From positions 124,001 to 188,000 of the forward strand of contig NZ_JHQS01000017.1 of the NCBI RefSeq assembly GCF_014843845.1: a stretch of DNA of 64,000 bases, written 5' to 3'. The notes beneath the pieces were generated by a model. That model was not told where the DNA came from. It saw nothing but the letters and a program-made list of their open reading frames with translations, and searched no databases. The translations under genes were made by a program, and so were the position numbers. Of this stretch, positions 30,698 through 38,639 are shown piece by piece (positions within the stretch are counted from its first letter, which is position 1; each line of letters opens with the position of its first letter). Source of the DNA: Mesorhizobium amorphae. Lineage in GTDB: Bacteria > Pseudomonadota > Alphaproteobacteria > Rhizobiales > Rhizobiaceae.

Positions 30698-31776
30698 GCT
30701 GGAGGCTGACGAGGCGGGATTTTCTGACGCTTGGCACTGCCCTGCCGGCGGTGTTTTGCAGCATGGTTGCAAGAGCGACAGAGCAGCCGAAGGACCAGGG
30801 AATCGGCGGCACTGGCTGGACGGCGGGGACGGACAGCGATCAAGGCATCGGCGGCACCGGTATCGTAGGAACCATCCAGCGCTTCGGCAGTATTTTCGTC
30901 AATGATGTGCGCGTTGCGTATCAGCCGGACGTGCCGGTGGTGGTCGACGGAGTTCGTGTCGCCTCGAGCAACCTGAAGGTAGGGCAGGTCGTCCGGATCG
31001 CGGTGGAACAGCAGGCAGGTCAGCCCGTCACCCGCGCGATCCATGTCACCAGCGAAGTGGTTGGCCCTGTCGAGCGCGCAACTGCCGGCTCGATGTCGGT
31101 CCTGGGGCAGGACGTCGATACCAGTCAAATTCCTGAGGGATTGGCGGTCAGGACGGGCGATGTCGTGTCCGTCTACGGCATTCGTCGGCCCGATGGGAAG
31201 ATTGTTGCGAGCCTGATCGAGGCTAGGCCCGACTTGATCGAGGCCAGACCTGATGAAGCGCACTATTCGGTTCGCGGCCTGGCAATCGTGAAGTCAGGCG
31301 AACTGCTGGTCGGGCGGCTCAAGATCGGACCAAGATCATCGGAGTTTGCAGATAGGCGCGTTCAGCTGACTCTGGCCACGGCCGACGGCGGATACAGGGT
31401 GGTGCATCTGGAGGCGGAAGCTCCGGTTCCGCAGGCCTATGTCGCACGCATCCTGTACGAGACTTTTCTGCAACGCCGGGGACACGTGCTCAAGTCAGGT
31501 TTGGGTGTCGCCATCGACGACCAAAACGGCGATTCGAAATCGACGGGCAATGTCCGGGCGTTTCTCGATGTCAGGTTTGACCGAGAGGGAAATATTGTCT
31601 CGGCGTCACGTCGAGACAATGCCGGCACGCAATCGCCAAACCAACCCAGCCCGCCGCCCGGTCGACATCCCCCTGGCCCTGGCGGTCCGGGTGGCCCAGG
31701 CGGGCCGGGAGGCCCTGGCAGGCCCGGTGGGCCTGGCGGTCCTGGCGGCGAACCCGGCGGCCCGGGTGGGCCTTAG
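30694..31776 (+). CDS. DUF5666 domain protein with Tat signal and Gly-Pro tail
   Basis: The 360-residue protein begins with a twin-arginine signal (LTRRDFLTLGTALPAVFCSMVARA), so it is exported folded. The repeated IGGTG motifs and beta-rich modules (GTIQRFGSIFVNDVRVAY and similar) fit DUF5666, an OB-like repeat domain seen in secreted proteins. A direct repeat (LIEARPD twice, near residue 180) is visible. The last 40 or so residues are almost only Gly and Pro in a collagen-like GGP pattern, with one Arg and one Glu interruption. The tail may be a flexible or surface-exposed segment, or a slippage-expanded tract. Coupled to the DUF6502 gene. Function unknown. Confidence 0.8.
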   Translation: MSWRLTRRDFLTLGTALPAVFCSMVARATEQPKDQGIGGTGWTAGTDSDQGIGGTGIVGTIQRFGSIFVNDVRVAYQPDVPVVVDGVRVASSNLKVGQVVRIAVEQQAGQPVTRAIHVTSEVVGPVERATAGSMSVLGQDVDTSQIPEGLAVRTGDVVSVYGIRRPDGKIVASLIEARPDLIEARPDEAHYSVRGLAIVKSGELLVGRLKIGPRSSEFADRRVQLTLATADGGYRVVHLEAEAPVPQAYVARILYETFLQRRGHVLKSGLGVAIDDQNGDSKSTGNVRAFLDVRFDREGNIVSASRRDNAGTQSPNQPSPPPGRHPPGPGGPGGPGGPGGPGRPGGPGGPGGEPGGPGGP

Positions 31777-32217
31777 CAGTCGATCGCCCTACCGGGCATC
31801 CGCTGTGGCGGCGAGGCCTGTTGGGTTCAGATGTCGGGCGTTAGCGCCGAGGGCACCAATCCTTCAAAAAAATGCTGCTGGCGAGGTCGTTTCAAGAAAA
31901 GCGATGATCCGGCCGGCCTGGCTTCGGGGATAGACGAAGACAGGCCGGCCGGGGCAGCCGTAAGACGGGCTCGCTCAAACGGGGGGAGCTCGCTCGAGCC
32001 TCCTTTTGTCGGCCGCTTTCGGCGGATCACATAGGACGGGGGATCCGCCGAGACTCGATCTCGGCACATTGCATGGCAGGGATCGAAGTACCTTGCTCCT
32101 CTTCTGCATCAGCATCGCTGACAATTCAGATTGTGGGAATTTTGCCCACGAGTCATTCCCGATGTTTCGTTTTTTATGAGGGTTCTCGCGAATGGCGACG
32201 GTCGGACTCCATCATTC
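31777..32217. other. 441-bp gap with hairpins
   Basis: No gene is supported here. The strongest structure is a 12-bp perfect stem, CCGGCCGGCCTG (31909-31920) with CAGGCCGGCCGG (31941-31952), around a 20-base loop. It could serve as a factor-independent stop or RNA-stability element for the DUF5666 transcript, although it lacks a T-run. A second inverted repeat, GCGGATC/GATCCGC, lies near 32023-32047. The GTGGG/CCCAC site at 32133 is at the right end. Confidence 0.45.
32133..32149. promoter_or_regulatory. Operator-like palindrome GTGGG-N7-CCCAC
   Basis: GTGGG (32133-32137) and CCCAC (32145-32149) flank AATTTTG. It matches the sites at 29456, 29638 and 32276 in both arms and AT-rich centre. 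It lies about 320 bases upstream of the glycosyltransferase start and ahead of the small putative gene at 32218. Confidence 0.45.
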
Positions 32218-32427
32218 ATGACCGCAAACGAAAGTCCGCAGCGCCCTTCGCGCCGTCGGAAGCTCGGAACGCTTGACGTGGGCAATTTTCCCACGTATGA
32301 CGAAGCCAGCTTGTGGGAGAGCATTTTGGAAAATCCGAAGCCCAGGGCCGAGATTAAACGAAAGCGGCCGCAGCAATACGGTCTGAACAGGCATGAGCTC
32401 TATTTCGGCAACTGGATTGCCCAATAG
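32218..32427 (+). CDS. Small hypothetical protein (doubtful)
   Basis: A 69-residue frame begins with MTANESPQRPSRRRKLG and ends ELYFGNWIAQ, 27 bases before the glycosyltransferase start. It is basic, with a KPRAEIKRKRPQQYG stretch, and has no family features I know. The frame stays open upstream to 32131. A perfect palindrome (32276-32296) lies inside it, which argues that this stretch may be regulatory rather than coding. Included because of its position and sensible composition. Confidence 0.3.
   Translation: MTANESPQRPSRRRKLGTLDVGNFPTYDEASLWESILENPKPRAEIKRKRPQQYGLNRHELYFGNWIAQ
32276..32296. promoter_or_regulatory. Operator-like palindrome ACGTGGG-N7-CCCACGT
   Basis: Perfect 7-bp arms (32276-32282 and 32290-32296) flank CAATTTT. 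This is the most symmetric of the four related palindromes and lies about 160 bases before the glycosyltransferase start, a plausible operator distance. If the small frame at 32218 is real, the site is inside it. Confidence 0.5.
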
Positions 32428-32454
32428 CGCGGAAGCTTCACCAAGGGTAAATCA

Positions 32455-33894
32455 TTGAAAAAATTGTATATCGACGCCACCCTGCCGTTCCGCTGGGGGC
32501 CGCACCCGCCTGTCGGCATCCCTCGCGTCGAAACAGCGCTCATCCGTCAGGCTCTTCGATGGAAGACCTCGCCGGTCAGTTTCTTCTTTGTCGACTCGCA
32601 AGGGCGGGGTCAGACGTTGGGCGAAGTGGAACTTCGCTATCTAAGGCAGTTGGTCGACGGTGAACTGCCGCAACCTGTCGAGGGCGAAGAAAGCTCGTAT
32701 CTGGCTCGCCTTTGGAAAGTGTTGTCGATCATGCGGGCCGCGCCGTTCGTTTTCGGGCGCGAGTTCGATCGTGTGGCGGCGATCTTCGTCGCGGGTTGCG
32801 AGAAGCGAAGCGGGGTCAAGTTTCAGCTGTCCAAGACGGCCATTCGCCTCTTCAAAGTCCTGAAATCATCCCTGCGCCCAAGAAGGGCAGAAACAAGAGA
32901 TCCGCTGAAGGATGAAGGCGCCATATGCTTTCTCTCAAGCGCGAGCATCCACGAGATCGCCCCGAAGAAACTCACGGGAAACATCCAGAGCGGCGTTTTC
33001 ACCTTGATGCACGACATCATCCCGATCGACTTCCCGCAATTCGTCGGTCCTCATCACGCCCGCAATTTCGTCCGCGATACGGCCTGGCAAATTGAAAATT
33101 CTCAACTGCTCATCTGCGTGTCGAAATACACCGCCGACAGGGTGAAGTGTCACGCAGCGACATCCGCTCCCGGCCGGGTTCCGGACGTCGCGGTTGCATC
33201 GCCCGGTGCCTTTCTCAAGGAGGGCGTTGCGGATCAACGGATGCCTTCCGAAAGGCAGCTCGAAGGCCGAAAGTTTGTTCTGTATTGCTCGACCATCGAG
33301 ATCAGGAAGAACCACATCCTGCTCCTCAAAGTATGGCATCGCCTGCTGCCCGTCCTGGGTGACCGGCTGCCAATTCTCGTTTTTTGCGGACGATGGGGGT
33401 GGATGTATGAAGAGTTGGTTGCCTTCATGGCGGAGCATCCGGAGCTCAGCCAGTGTGTCCAGTTCCGCTCCAATGTCACCGACCGGCAGCTTGCGGAGCT
33501 CTATCGGGACGCTGAATTCAGCGTCTACCCTTCCGCGGTGGAGGGCTGGGGACTGGGAGCGGCCGAGTGCCTAGATTTTGGACTGCCGGTCCTGATCTCG
33601 GATGCGCCTTCGCTGACTGAGGCAACGCAAGGACTGATGCCGACTATACCGGCGCGCGATGTCGAAGCGTGGTGCGCCGCGGTCGCCAAAGCCTGCACGG
33701 ATCCGGCCTGGCTTGCCGAACTGCGTGCAACGATCGCATCGCGGTACCGTCCGATCCGCGAGCGGGAGTTTTTCGCAACCATCTTCAACCATGTCTCCGC
33801 GCTCGATGATCTAAGCGATCTCGGGCACGAGTTCTCCTGGCCGGCTCCCATGGCGGCTGAGGCAAGGCGGCAACCCGAGCGAATTGGTGGCTGA
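32455..33894 (+). CDS. Glycosyltransferase family 4-like (GT-B) protein
   Basis: The 479-residue protein has a C-terminal GT-B glycosyltransferase domain: EGRKFVLYCSTIEIRKNHILLLKVW, then YRDAEFSVYPSAVEGWGLGAAECLDFGLPVLIS, where the EGWGLGAAE motif binds the sugar nucleotide. The N-terminal half (IDATLPFRWGPHPPVGIPRVETAL...LMHDIIPIDFP) is like glycosyltransferases of surface polysaccharide clusters that start with an IPRVE motif. The start is TTG at 32455, with AAGG nine bases upstream; no closer ATG fits. It overlaps or abuts the sulfotransferase-like gene, so the two probably act on the same surface glycan. Confidence 0.88.
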   Translation: MKKLYIDATLPFRWGPHPPVGIPRVETALIRQALRWKTSPVSFFFVDSQGRGQTLGEVELRYLRQLVDGELPQPVEGEESSYLARLWKVLSIMRAAPFVFGREFDRVAAIFVAGCEKRSGVKFQLSKTAIRLFKVLKSSLRPRRAETRDPLKDEGAICFLSSASIHEIAPKKLTGNIQSGVFTLMHDIIPIDFPQFVGPHHARNFVRDTAWQIENSQLLICVSKYTADRVKCHAATSAPGRVPDVAVASPGAFLKEGVADQRMPSERQLEGRKFVLYCSTIEIRKNHILLLKVWHRLLPVLGDRLPILVFCGRWGWMYEELVAFMAEHPELSQCVQFRSNVTDRQLAELYRDAEFSVYPSAVEGWGLGAAECLDFGLPVLISDAPSLTEATQGLMPTIPARDVEAWCAAVAKACTDPAWLAELRATIASRYRPIREREFFATIFNHVSALDDLSDLGHEFSWPAPMAAEARRQPERIGG

Positions 33895-33925
33895 ACAGCG
33901 AGAGTCTTCGGTCACGGGAACCACT

Positions 33926-34744
33926 ATGGATATTTCAACTATCGGCAGGTCGGAGACCCGGCCTGGGGACGATGCCGTCCAAGTCCGTGTCATGGGGACG
34001 CCGAGATCGGGCACAAACCTCGCGAAATATCTGGTCGAGCGCTATCTGAAGACACCGGTCGTTTTCGATCAGGGTTTTTGGAAACACGGGATTTTTCCCG
34101 CCCTCATGAGCGGGCGCGATCTACAATATGGGGAATTGCCCATCATTGTCGTCAGCAAGGATCCGGTTACCCAGATCCTCTCATGGTACCGCTATGCCAG
34201 GAACAATACTGTTTTCGAGCAGGGCAAATGTCTCGGGTCGTTTCTGAACCGGCCATTTGAAATCAGGCAGGATTTTACCGAACCGAAGCAAATGGAATAC
34301 AGGTTCCGCAATCCATCGGATTACTGGAATCAGTTTTACTTCGCCATGGATGCCCTTCGCCGTACCGGCGCCCCGGTGCATTTCGTATGCTACGAGCAGC
34401 TCGTTTCATCTCCCGCTCTTGCTCTGAATTCGATCTCCCGTCTTCTAGGTCTTTCGTCGCCTTTCGACGTCGCCAGTGCTGTGGCAATTCCACAGCACGC
34501 ACTCGGCGCGAGCAACGACATCGACCGGGCTGCGAGTTCGACGATCGATCAAACCGCATTTGATCCCGCACGTGCGGAACTGGCATCTGCTCTTGCCCGC
34601 ATCGGATGGCGCAATGCGCGGACCATTCTTCGCGACATCGACGATGATGTCATCTGCGCAACGGGTCGAACCGGGTTTCGCAAGCTGTGCCGGGAAGCGG
34701 CCGGCCCTGCAGCGTTTCTGAGGTCTCTCGTCGGTTTCTGGTGA
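33926..34744 (+). CDS. Sulfotransferase-like P-loop protein
   Basis: The 272-residue protein shows the PAPS-binding features of sulfotransferases: the 5'-phosphosulfate loop RVMGTPRSGTNLAKYLVERYL (about residues 21-41) and a 3'-phosphate motif IIVVSKDPVTQILSWYRYAR. A later FVCYEQLVSSPALALNSI segment fits the usual C-terminal region. ATG at 33926 is the first ATG; TTG/GTG at 33884/33887 would overlap the glycosyltransferase end and add about 14 residues. It might sulfate a polysaccharide or lipid-linked glycan made by the upstream enzyme. Acceptor unknown. Confidence 0.75.
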   Translation: MDISTIGRSETRPGDDAVQVRVMGTPRSGTNLAKYLVERYLKTPVVFDQGFWKHGIFPALMSGRDLQYGELPIIVVSKDPVTQILSWYRYARNNTVFEQGKCLGSFLNRPFEIRQDFTEPKQMEYRFRNPSDYWNQFYFAMDALRRTGAPVHFVCYEQLVSSPALALNSISRLLGLSSPFDVASAVAIPQHALGASNDIDRAASSTIDQTAFDPARAELASALARIGWRNARTILRDIDDDVICATGRTGFRKLCREAAGPAAFLRSLVGFW

Positions 34745-34831
34745 GGCTTGTCGGCGCCAGCACCGTAGATGTAGCGGGCATCACGCGGTCTTCACGGTGC
34801 CAGCCTGGCCCGAATCGGCTAAGCCTTGCTT

Positions 34832-35545
34832 ATGCAGGAAACGTCACTCTACACGCCGGTAAAGCGGTTCCTTGAGAGCCAGGGCTTCACCGTGAAGGGC
34901 GAGATTGGCGGCTGCGATATCGTCGGCGTGTGCGATGGCGAGCCGCCGGTGGTCGTTATTTGCGAACTGAAACTGCAGTTCAACCTCGAACTCGTGCTCC
35001 AGGCGGTCGATCGGGCCGCGGCCTGCGACGAGGTCTGGCTTGCAGCGCGCATGTCGGCACGCGGCAAGGGCCGCGAGCACGATCGCCGGTTCAGGGCGTT
35101 GTGCCGGCGCCTCGGCTTCGGCCTGCTGGGCGTTGGCGGCAAGGGCGAGGTCGAACTGCTGCTCAGCCCTGCCGCGCTGCCGCCAAGGCGCGACCCGAGG
35201 CGACGGTCTCGATTGATGGACGAGCATCGGCGCCGGCGCGGCGATCCCGCACCCGGCGGCAGCACGCGCGTGCCGATCATGACCGCCTACCGGCAGGACG
35301 CGCTGGCTTGCGCCGCCGCCATGGCCGATGGCCCGAAGCGGCCGCGAGATTTGAAAACCGTTTCACCACGCGCGGCCAGCATCCTGCTGCACAATTACTA
35401 CGGCTGGTTTGCGAGGGCCGAGCGCGGCGTCTATGCGCTGACCGACCTCGGTCACGCCGCCATGCAGTCACATGGGATCCTTCAGGCTTCGCAACTGGGC
35501 TCCCCGTATGAGGCCGATCAACTCGGAATGAAGGTCGGCACGTGA
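34832..35545 (+). CDS. DUF2161 family PD-(D/E)XK nuclease-like protein
   Basis: The 237-residue protein has a nuclease-like N-terminal domain: ETSLYTPVKRFLESQGFTVKGEIGGCDIVGV followed by VVICELKLQFNLELVLQAVDRA. The spaced D and ExK (CELK) match the PD-(D/E)XK core of DUF2161. The C-terminal part (SPRAASILLHNYYGWFARAERGVYALTDLGHAAM) is winged-helix-like. Past about residue 212 the reading runs into sequence that on the other strand is the end of a decayed hydrolase gene, so the last 25 or so residues are probably not native and the gene may be altered at its 3' end. Role unknown. Confidence 0.8.
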   Translation: MQETSLYTPVKRFLESQGFTVKGEIGGCDIVGVCDGEPPVVVICELKLQFNLELVLQAVDRAAACDEVWLAARMSARGKGREHDRRFRALCRRLGFGLLGVGGKGEVELLLSPAALPPRRDPRRRSRLMDEHRRRRGDPAPGGSTRVPIMTAYRQDALACAAAMADGPKRPRDLKTVSPRAASILLHNYYGWFARAERGVYALTDLGHAAMQSHGILQASQLGSPYEADQLGMKVGT

Positions 35546-36029
35546 CCGGCTGCCGCCGTCCTCGCAGATCGGGTCGACCTCCCCGAGCGATTTGAGCAGT
35601 TCGGCGCCACCCGGCTTGCATTCCGGCAGAAAACTGAAAGTGCACGGCGCCCGCGACGGTGGCGTATGTTCCTTGCGGCGTCAACGCAGCCAGTTTGTCG
35701 GCGATCACCGCCTCGGGAATGGTGTCGGCGCTGCCCAGATTGATGAAGCTCATCGGCACCGCGAGATCTTTCAGGGTCCGTGCCTGGTAGGCCTGAGCGA
35801 GACCTGGATCGATCAGCACCGTCGATTTGATGCGGCGATCGAGGTTCGATCGTTCGAAACGCGCTTTGTCGATTGTGCGCAGATCGACCTTGCCGACCCG
35901 TACCGGCTGGTCATCGACATAGGCCTGTCCGCCCGCATACCAGGCGCAATCCCATTTGGCATAGGTGTCGCAAATAGCGCGCATAGGCTTGGGGAGCGCG
36001 CTTTCGCGCCCGGCGATACATTCGCTTCT
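35468..36029 (-). pseudogene. Remnant of an alpha/beta hydrolase (dienelactone hydrolase-like)
   Basis: A minus-strand fragment reads MRAICDTYAKWDCAWYAGGQAYVDDQPVRVGKVDL and continues to GTYATVAGAVHFQF, which fits the C-terminal half of predicted dienelactone hydrolases with the late catalytic aspartate and histidine region. The frame then shifts at a run of four A (35630-35633 on the plus strand) and continues as LPECKPGGAELLKSLGEVDPICEDGG to TGA at 35468. The 5' half with the GxSxG nucleophile is missing, and an in-frame TAG lies at 36030-36032. It is therefore a truncated, frameshifted remnant. Its 3' end overlaps the end of the DUF2161 gene in antisense. Confidence 0.65.
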
Positions 36030-36044
36030 CTACAGGTTGGTGCA

Positions 36045-36989
36045 TCAGAAACGCTCGCGATAGTCGCGCGGGTTCGTGCCGAGGACGCGCAGAAAGCCGC
36101 GCCGCATCGTCTCTTCCGAGCCGAAGCCACAGCGCCGAGCCGTCTGGTTGACGGCCAGGCCCCGTTCCAGCATCCGGCGCGCCGCCTCGATCCGGATCTC
36201 TTCGATCGCACGGGCGGGTGTCCGGCCCGTTGCGTCCCGATAGTGCCGCGAGAAGCTGCGCGGGCTCATATTGGCCCGGTCGGCCAAGTTCGGCAACGAC
36301 AGGTCGCCGTCCAGATTGTCCAGGATCCAGCCATGCAGCCGGTCGAAGCGCTCGTCGCCTTCCTGCAATTTGAGGGTCTGGCTGAATTGCGCCTGGCCGC
36401 CGGGGCGTTTCAGGAAAACAACCAACTGGCGAGCCACCGCAAGAGCCATGCGCCGGCCAAGGTCGGCCTCGACGAAGGAAAGCGCGAGATCAATTCCCGC
36501 CGTCACGCCTGCGGACGTCCAGATATTGCCGTCGCGAATGAAGATCGGGTCGGGTTCGAGCCGGACTGCCGGAAAGCGCTGGGCGAACTCGGCGCAGCGT
36601 CCCCAATGGGTGACGGCGCGACGGCCGTCGAGGAGGCCTGCCGTCGCCAGCAGGAAGGCGCCGCTACAGACCGAAGCCGTTCGCGTGGCGCTGCGCGCGC
36701 GACCGATCACCCAATCGATCAGGCTCGGATCCTCGCAGGCTGCGTTGACACCCCATCCACCAGGCACGATCAGCGTGTAGATCTCGAGCTCATGCGGCAG
36801 CGCGGCGGTCTCGAGCACGAGACCGGCCGATGTGCTAGTCCGCGGTGAAGCGGCGACGACAACGACCTCATAGGCAGCCGGCTCGCCGGCCTGCAGCTTG
36901 AAGTCGTTGGCACTGGCGAAAACCTGAAGTGGCCCGCTTACATCGAGGAGCTGGACGTCGGGATAGGCAAGGATTTCGATGCGGCGCAT
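36045..36989 (-). CDS. GlxA family transcriptional regulator (DJ-1 domain plus AraC HTH)
   Basis: The 314-residue protein joins an N-terminal DJ-1/PfpI-like ligand domain (IEILAYPDVQLLDVSGPLQVFASAN, with VCSGAFLLATAGLLDGRRAVTHW holding the nucleophile-elbow cysteine) to a C-terminal AraC-type DNA-binding domain (LADRANMSPRSFSRHYRDATGRTPARAIEEIRIEAARRMLERG). This is the GlxA architecture. The start at 36989 gives MRRIEILAYP. It is divergent, over an 88-bp gap, from a DJ-1/PfpI enzyme gene that it very likely regulates. Confidence 0.93.
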   Translation of the reverse strand: MRRIEILAYPDVQLLDVSGPLQVFASANDFKLQAGEPAAYEVVVVAASPRTSTSAGLVLETAALPHELEIYTLIVPGGWGVNAACEDPSLIDWVIGRARSATRTASVCSGAFLLATAGLLDGRRAVTHWGRCAEFAQRFPAVRLEPDPIFIRDGNIWTSAGVTAGIDLALSFVEADLGRRMALAVARQLVVFLKRPGGQAQFSQTLKLQEGDERFDRLHGWILDNLDGDLSLPNLADRANMSPRSFSRHYRDATGRTPARAIEEIRIEAARRMLERGLAVNQTARRCGFGSEETMRRGFLRVLGTNPRDYRERF

Positions 36990-37077
36990 AGCGATTTGGC
37001 TCGAAATGAGGGATGATTGGCGATCGTGCCAAAGCATGATCCCCTAGATTGGCCGGAGTCAACCTGCGGAGATTCCC

Positions 37078-37785
37078 ATGGCCCTTCGTTTCGGCATCCT
37101 CGTATTCCCCAATATCCAGCAGCTCGACCTCACCGGTCCTTACGAAGTCCTGGCCTCGGCAAAAGGCGCCGAGGTGGAACTGATCTGGAAGGACCGCAAT
37201 CCGGTTATGTCGTCGACGCGACTGTCCCTCAGCCCGACGGTGACCTTCGACGATTGCCCGCCTCTCGATGTGCTGTGCGTTCCAGGCGGAGGCGGCGTCA
37301 ACGCGCTGCTGGAAGATCAGGCAGTCCTCGATTTCGTACGGGAGCGCGCGGCGCAGGCCCGTTACGTCACGTCTGTGTGCAGCGGCGCCCTGGTGCTCGG
37401 CGCGGCCGGGTTGCTCAAGGGCAAGCGGGCGACGACGCATTGGTATGCGCATGACTTCCTGCCCGAGTTCGGCGCAATTCCTGTCGACGAGCGCATTGTG
37501 GAGGACGGAAACCTGATTACCGCAGGCGGCGTCACCTCGGGGATCGATTTCGGTCTCCTCTTGGTTGCCAGGCTCCTCGGACAGGCTGAGGCCGAAACAG
37601 TGCAGCTTTCGCTCGAATATGCCCCGGCTCCTCCCTTCCGATCCGGCACGCCCGCGCAGGCTTCGCCTGCTGTGCTGGCGCAGGCAAAAGAGCGGCTTGC
37701 GGCCTCGAGGCGGGCTCGCGAGGACATGTTTGCCCGTTGGCGCGGCGCCGGTGCCGATCCTGCGCCGTCGCGCGCTCACGGCTGA
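37078..37785 (+). CDS. DJ-1/PfpI family protein, isonitrile hydratase-like
   Basis: The 235-residue protein has the DJ-1/PfpI fold: RFGILVFPNIQQLDLTGPYEVLASA at the start, LCVPGGGGVNALL, and the nucleophile elbow VTSVCSGALVLGAAGLLKGKRATTHW. The pattern is closest to isonitrile hydratase (InhA)-type members, which hydrate isonitriles to N-substituted formamides, but the substrate is not proven. The C-terminal tail (QAKERLAASRRAREDMFARW) is a charged helix. The ATG is at 37078, after the divergent promoter shared with the GlxA regulator. Confidence 0.88.
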   Translation: MALRFGILVFPNIQQLDLTGPYEVLASAKGAEVELIWKDRNPVMSSTRLSLSPTVTFDDCPPLDVLCVPGGGGVNALLEDQAVLDFVRERAAQARYVTSVCSGALVLGAAGLLKGKRATTHWYAHDFLPEFGAIPVDERIVEDGNLITAGGVTSGIDFGLLLVARLLGQAEAETVQLSLEYAPAPPFRSGTPAQASPAVLAQAKERLAASRRAREDMFARWRGAGADPAPSRAHG

Positions 37786-37871
37786 ATCGACTCGGCCGAA
37801 TTGCGCATCGTCGCGCTGTTCGGCCCTGCCTCGTTTCAGCGGTTGACTCGGGCTTCGGTTTGTGCAGAAAT

Positions 37872-37882
37872 TGGTTGGACCA
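37872..37882. promoter_or_regulatory. GntR/FadR-type operator TGGT-TGG-ACCA
   Basis: The palindrome TGGTTGGACCA lies 26 bases before the GTG start of the FadR-type regulator gene. FadR-subfamily regulators usually bind TNGT-N3-ACNA symmetry, so autoregulation of the operon is likely. The overlapping 12-mer TTGGACCATTGA (37876-37887) also occurs at 18631. Confidence 0.55.
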
Positions 37883-37907
37883 TTGAACCACTTTAGGCTC
37901 AGCCTGC

Positions 37908-38639
37908 GTGACCGATTTCCTTCCGCCGATCCAGACGACGGCCCGCGACGATGCGGTGCTGAAGGCTTTGGCCGGCTTCGTCATGCAGGAAAAGCTGGAG
38001 CCCGGTGAGAAGCTGCCGACCGAGCGCATCCTCGCCGAGCGCCTCAAGGTCAGCCGCAACACGGTGCGCGAGGCGCTGACGCGCTGGGAGGGGCTGGGCC
38101 TGGTCGAGCGACGCCAGGGCAGCGGCACCTATCTCAAGGCGGCCGTGTCGCTCGACATGCTGCACATGCCGCTGACACTGGCCGGCGGCAATGATTTCAC
38201 TGGCCTGATGCGCACGCTGGAAATCCGCCGCGCGCTCGAGGCCGAAGCCGCCGCCCTTTGCGCCATCCGCGCCGGCAAGGCCGACCTCGCCGAGATCGAG
38301 CGCAAGCTCGACATCATGGAAGAGGCCTTCCAGACCCGCGCTGGCATGTCGTCGGAGGAAGACTGGGAGTTCCACCAGGCGGTCTACCGCGCGTCCGGCA
38401 ATCCGCTGTTCGAGCAGATCATCAGCGCCATGCACGAACTCTTCCACCGTTTTTGGGAGCATCCGCTCGGCGTGCGCGATTTCGGCCATGCCAGCTTTCC
38501 CTATCACCGCACCATCTTCAATTGCATCGCCGCCCACGACCCGGAGGGAGCCCGCGCCGAAGCGCTGAAGCTCATCGCCACCGTCGAGAACGATCTGAAG
38601 CGCGGCGCCGCCAATCTCAAACTTTCGGACCGAAAATGA
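37908..38639 (+). CDS. FadR/GntR family transcriptional regulator
   Basis: The 243-residue regulator has an N-terminal winged helix (LEPGEKLPTERILAERLKVSRNTVREALTRWEGLGLVERRQGSGTY) and a C-terminal FCD ligand domain with metal-type histidines (WEFHQAVYRASGNPLFEQII, YHRTIFNCIAAHD). GTG at 37908 is the likely start. Its TGA overlaps the ATG of the PLP lyase gene, so it is the first gene of the lyase/ABC operon and probably represses it until an amino- or organic acid ligand binds. Confidence 0.92.
   Translation: MTDFLPPIQTTARDDAVLKALAGFVMQEKLEPGEKLPTERILAERLKVSRNTVREALTRWEGLGLVERRQGSGTYLKAAVSLDMLHMPLTLAGGNDFTGLMRTLEIRRALEAEAAALCAIRAGKADLAEIERKLDIMEEAFQTRAGMSSEEDWEFHQAVYRASGNPLFEQIISAMHELFHRFWEHPLGVRDFGHASFPYHRTIFNCIAAHDPEGARAEALKLIATVENDLKRGAANLKLSDRK

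Noticed and set aside
31681..31776. Tandem GGCCCTGGC-like units considered as a CRISPR or VNTR array
   Set aside because: They are in-frame Gly-Pro codons of the DUF5666 protein tail, with no spacers; no CRISPR-like array was seen anywhere.
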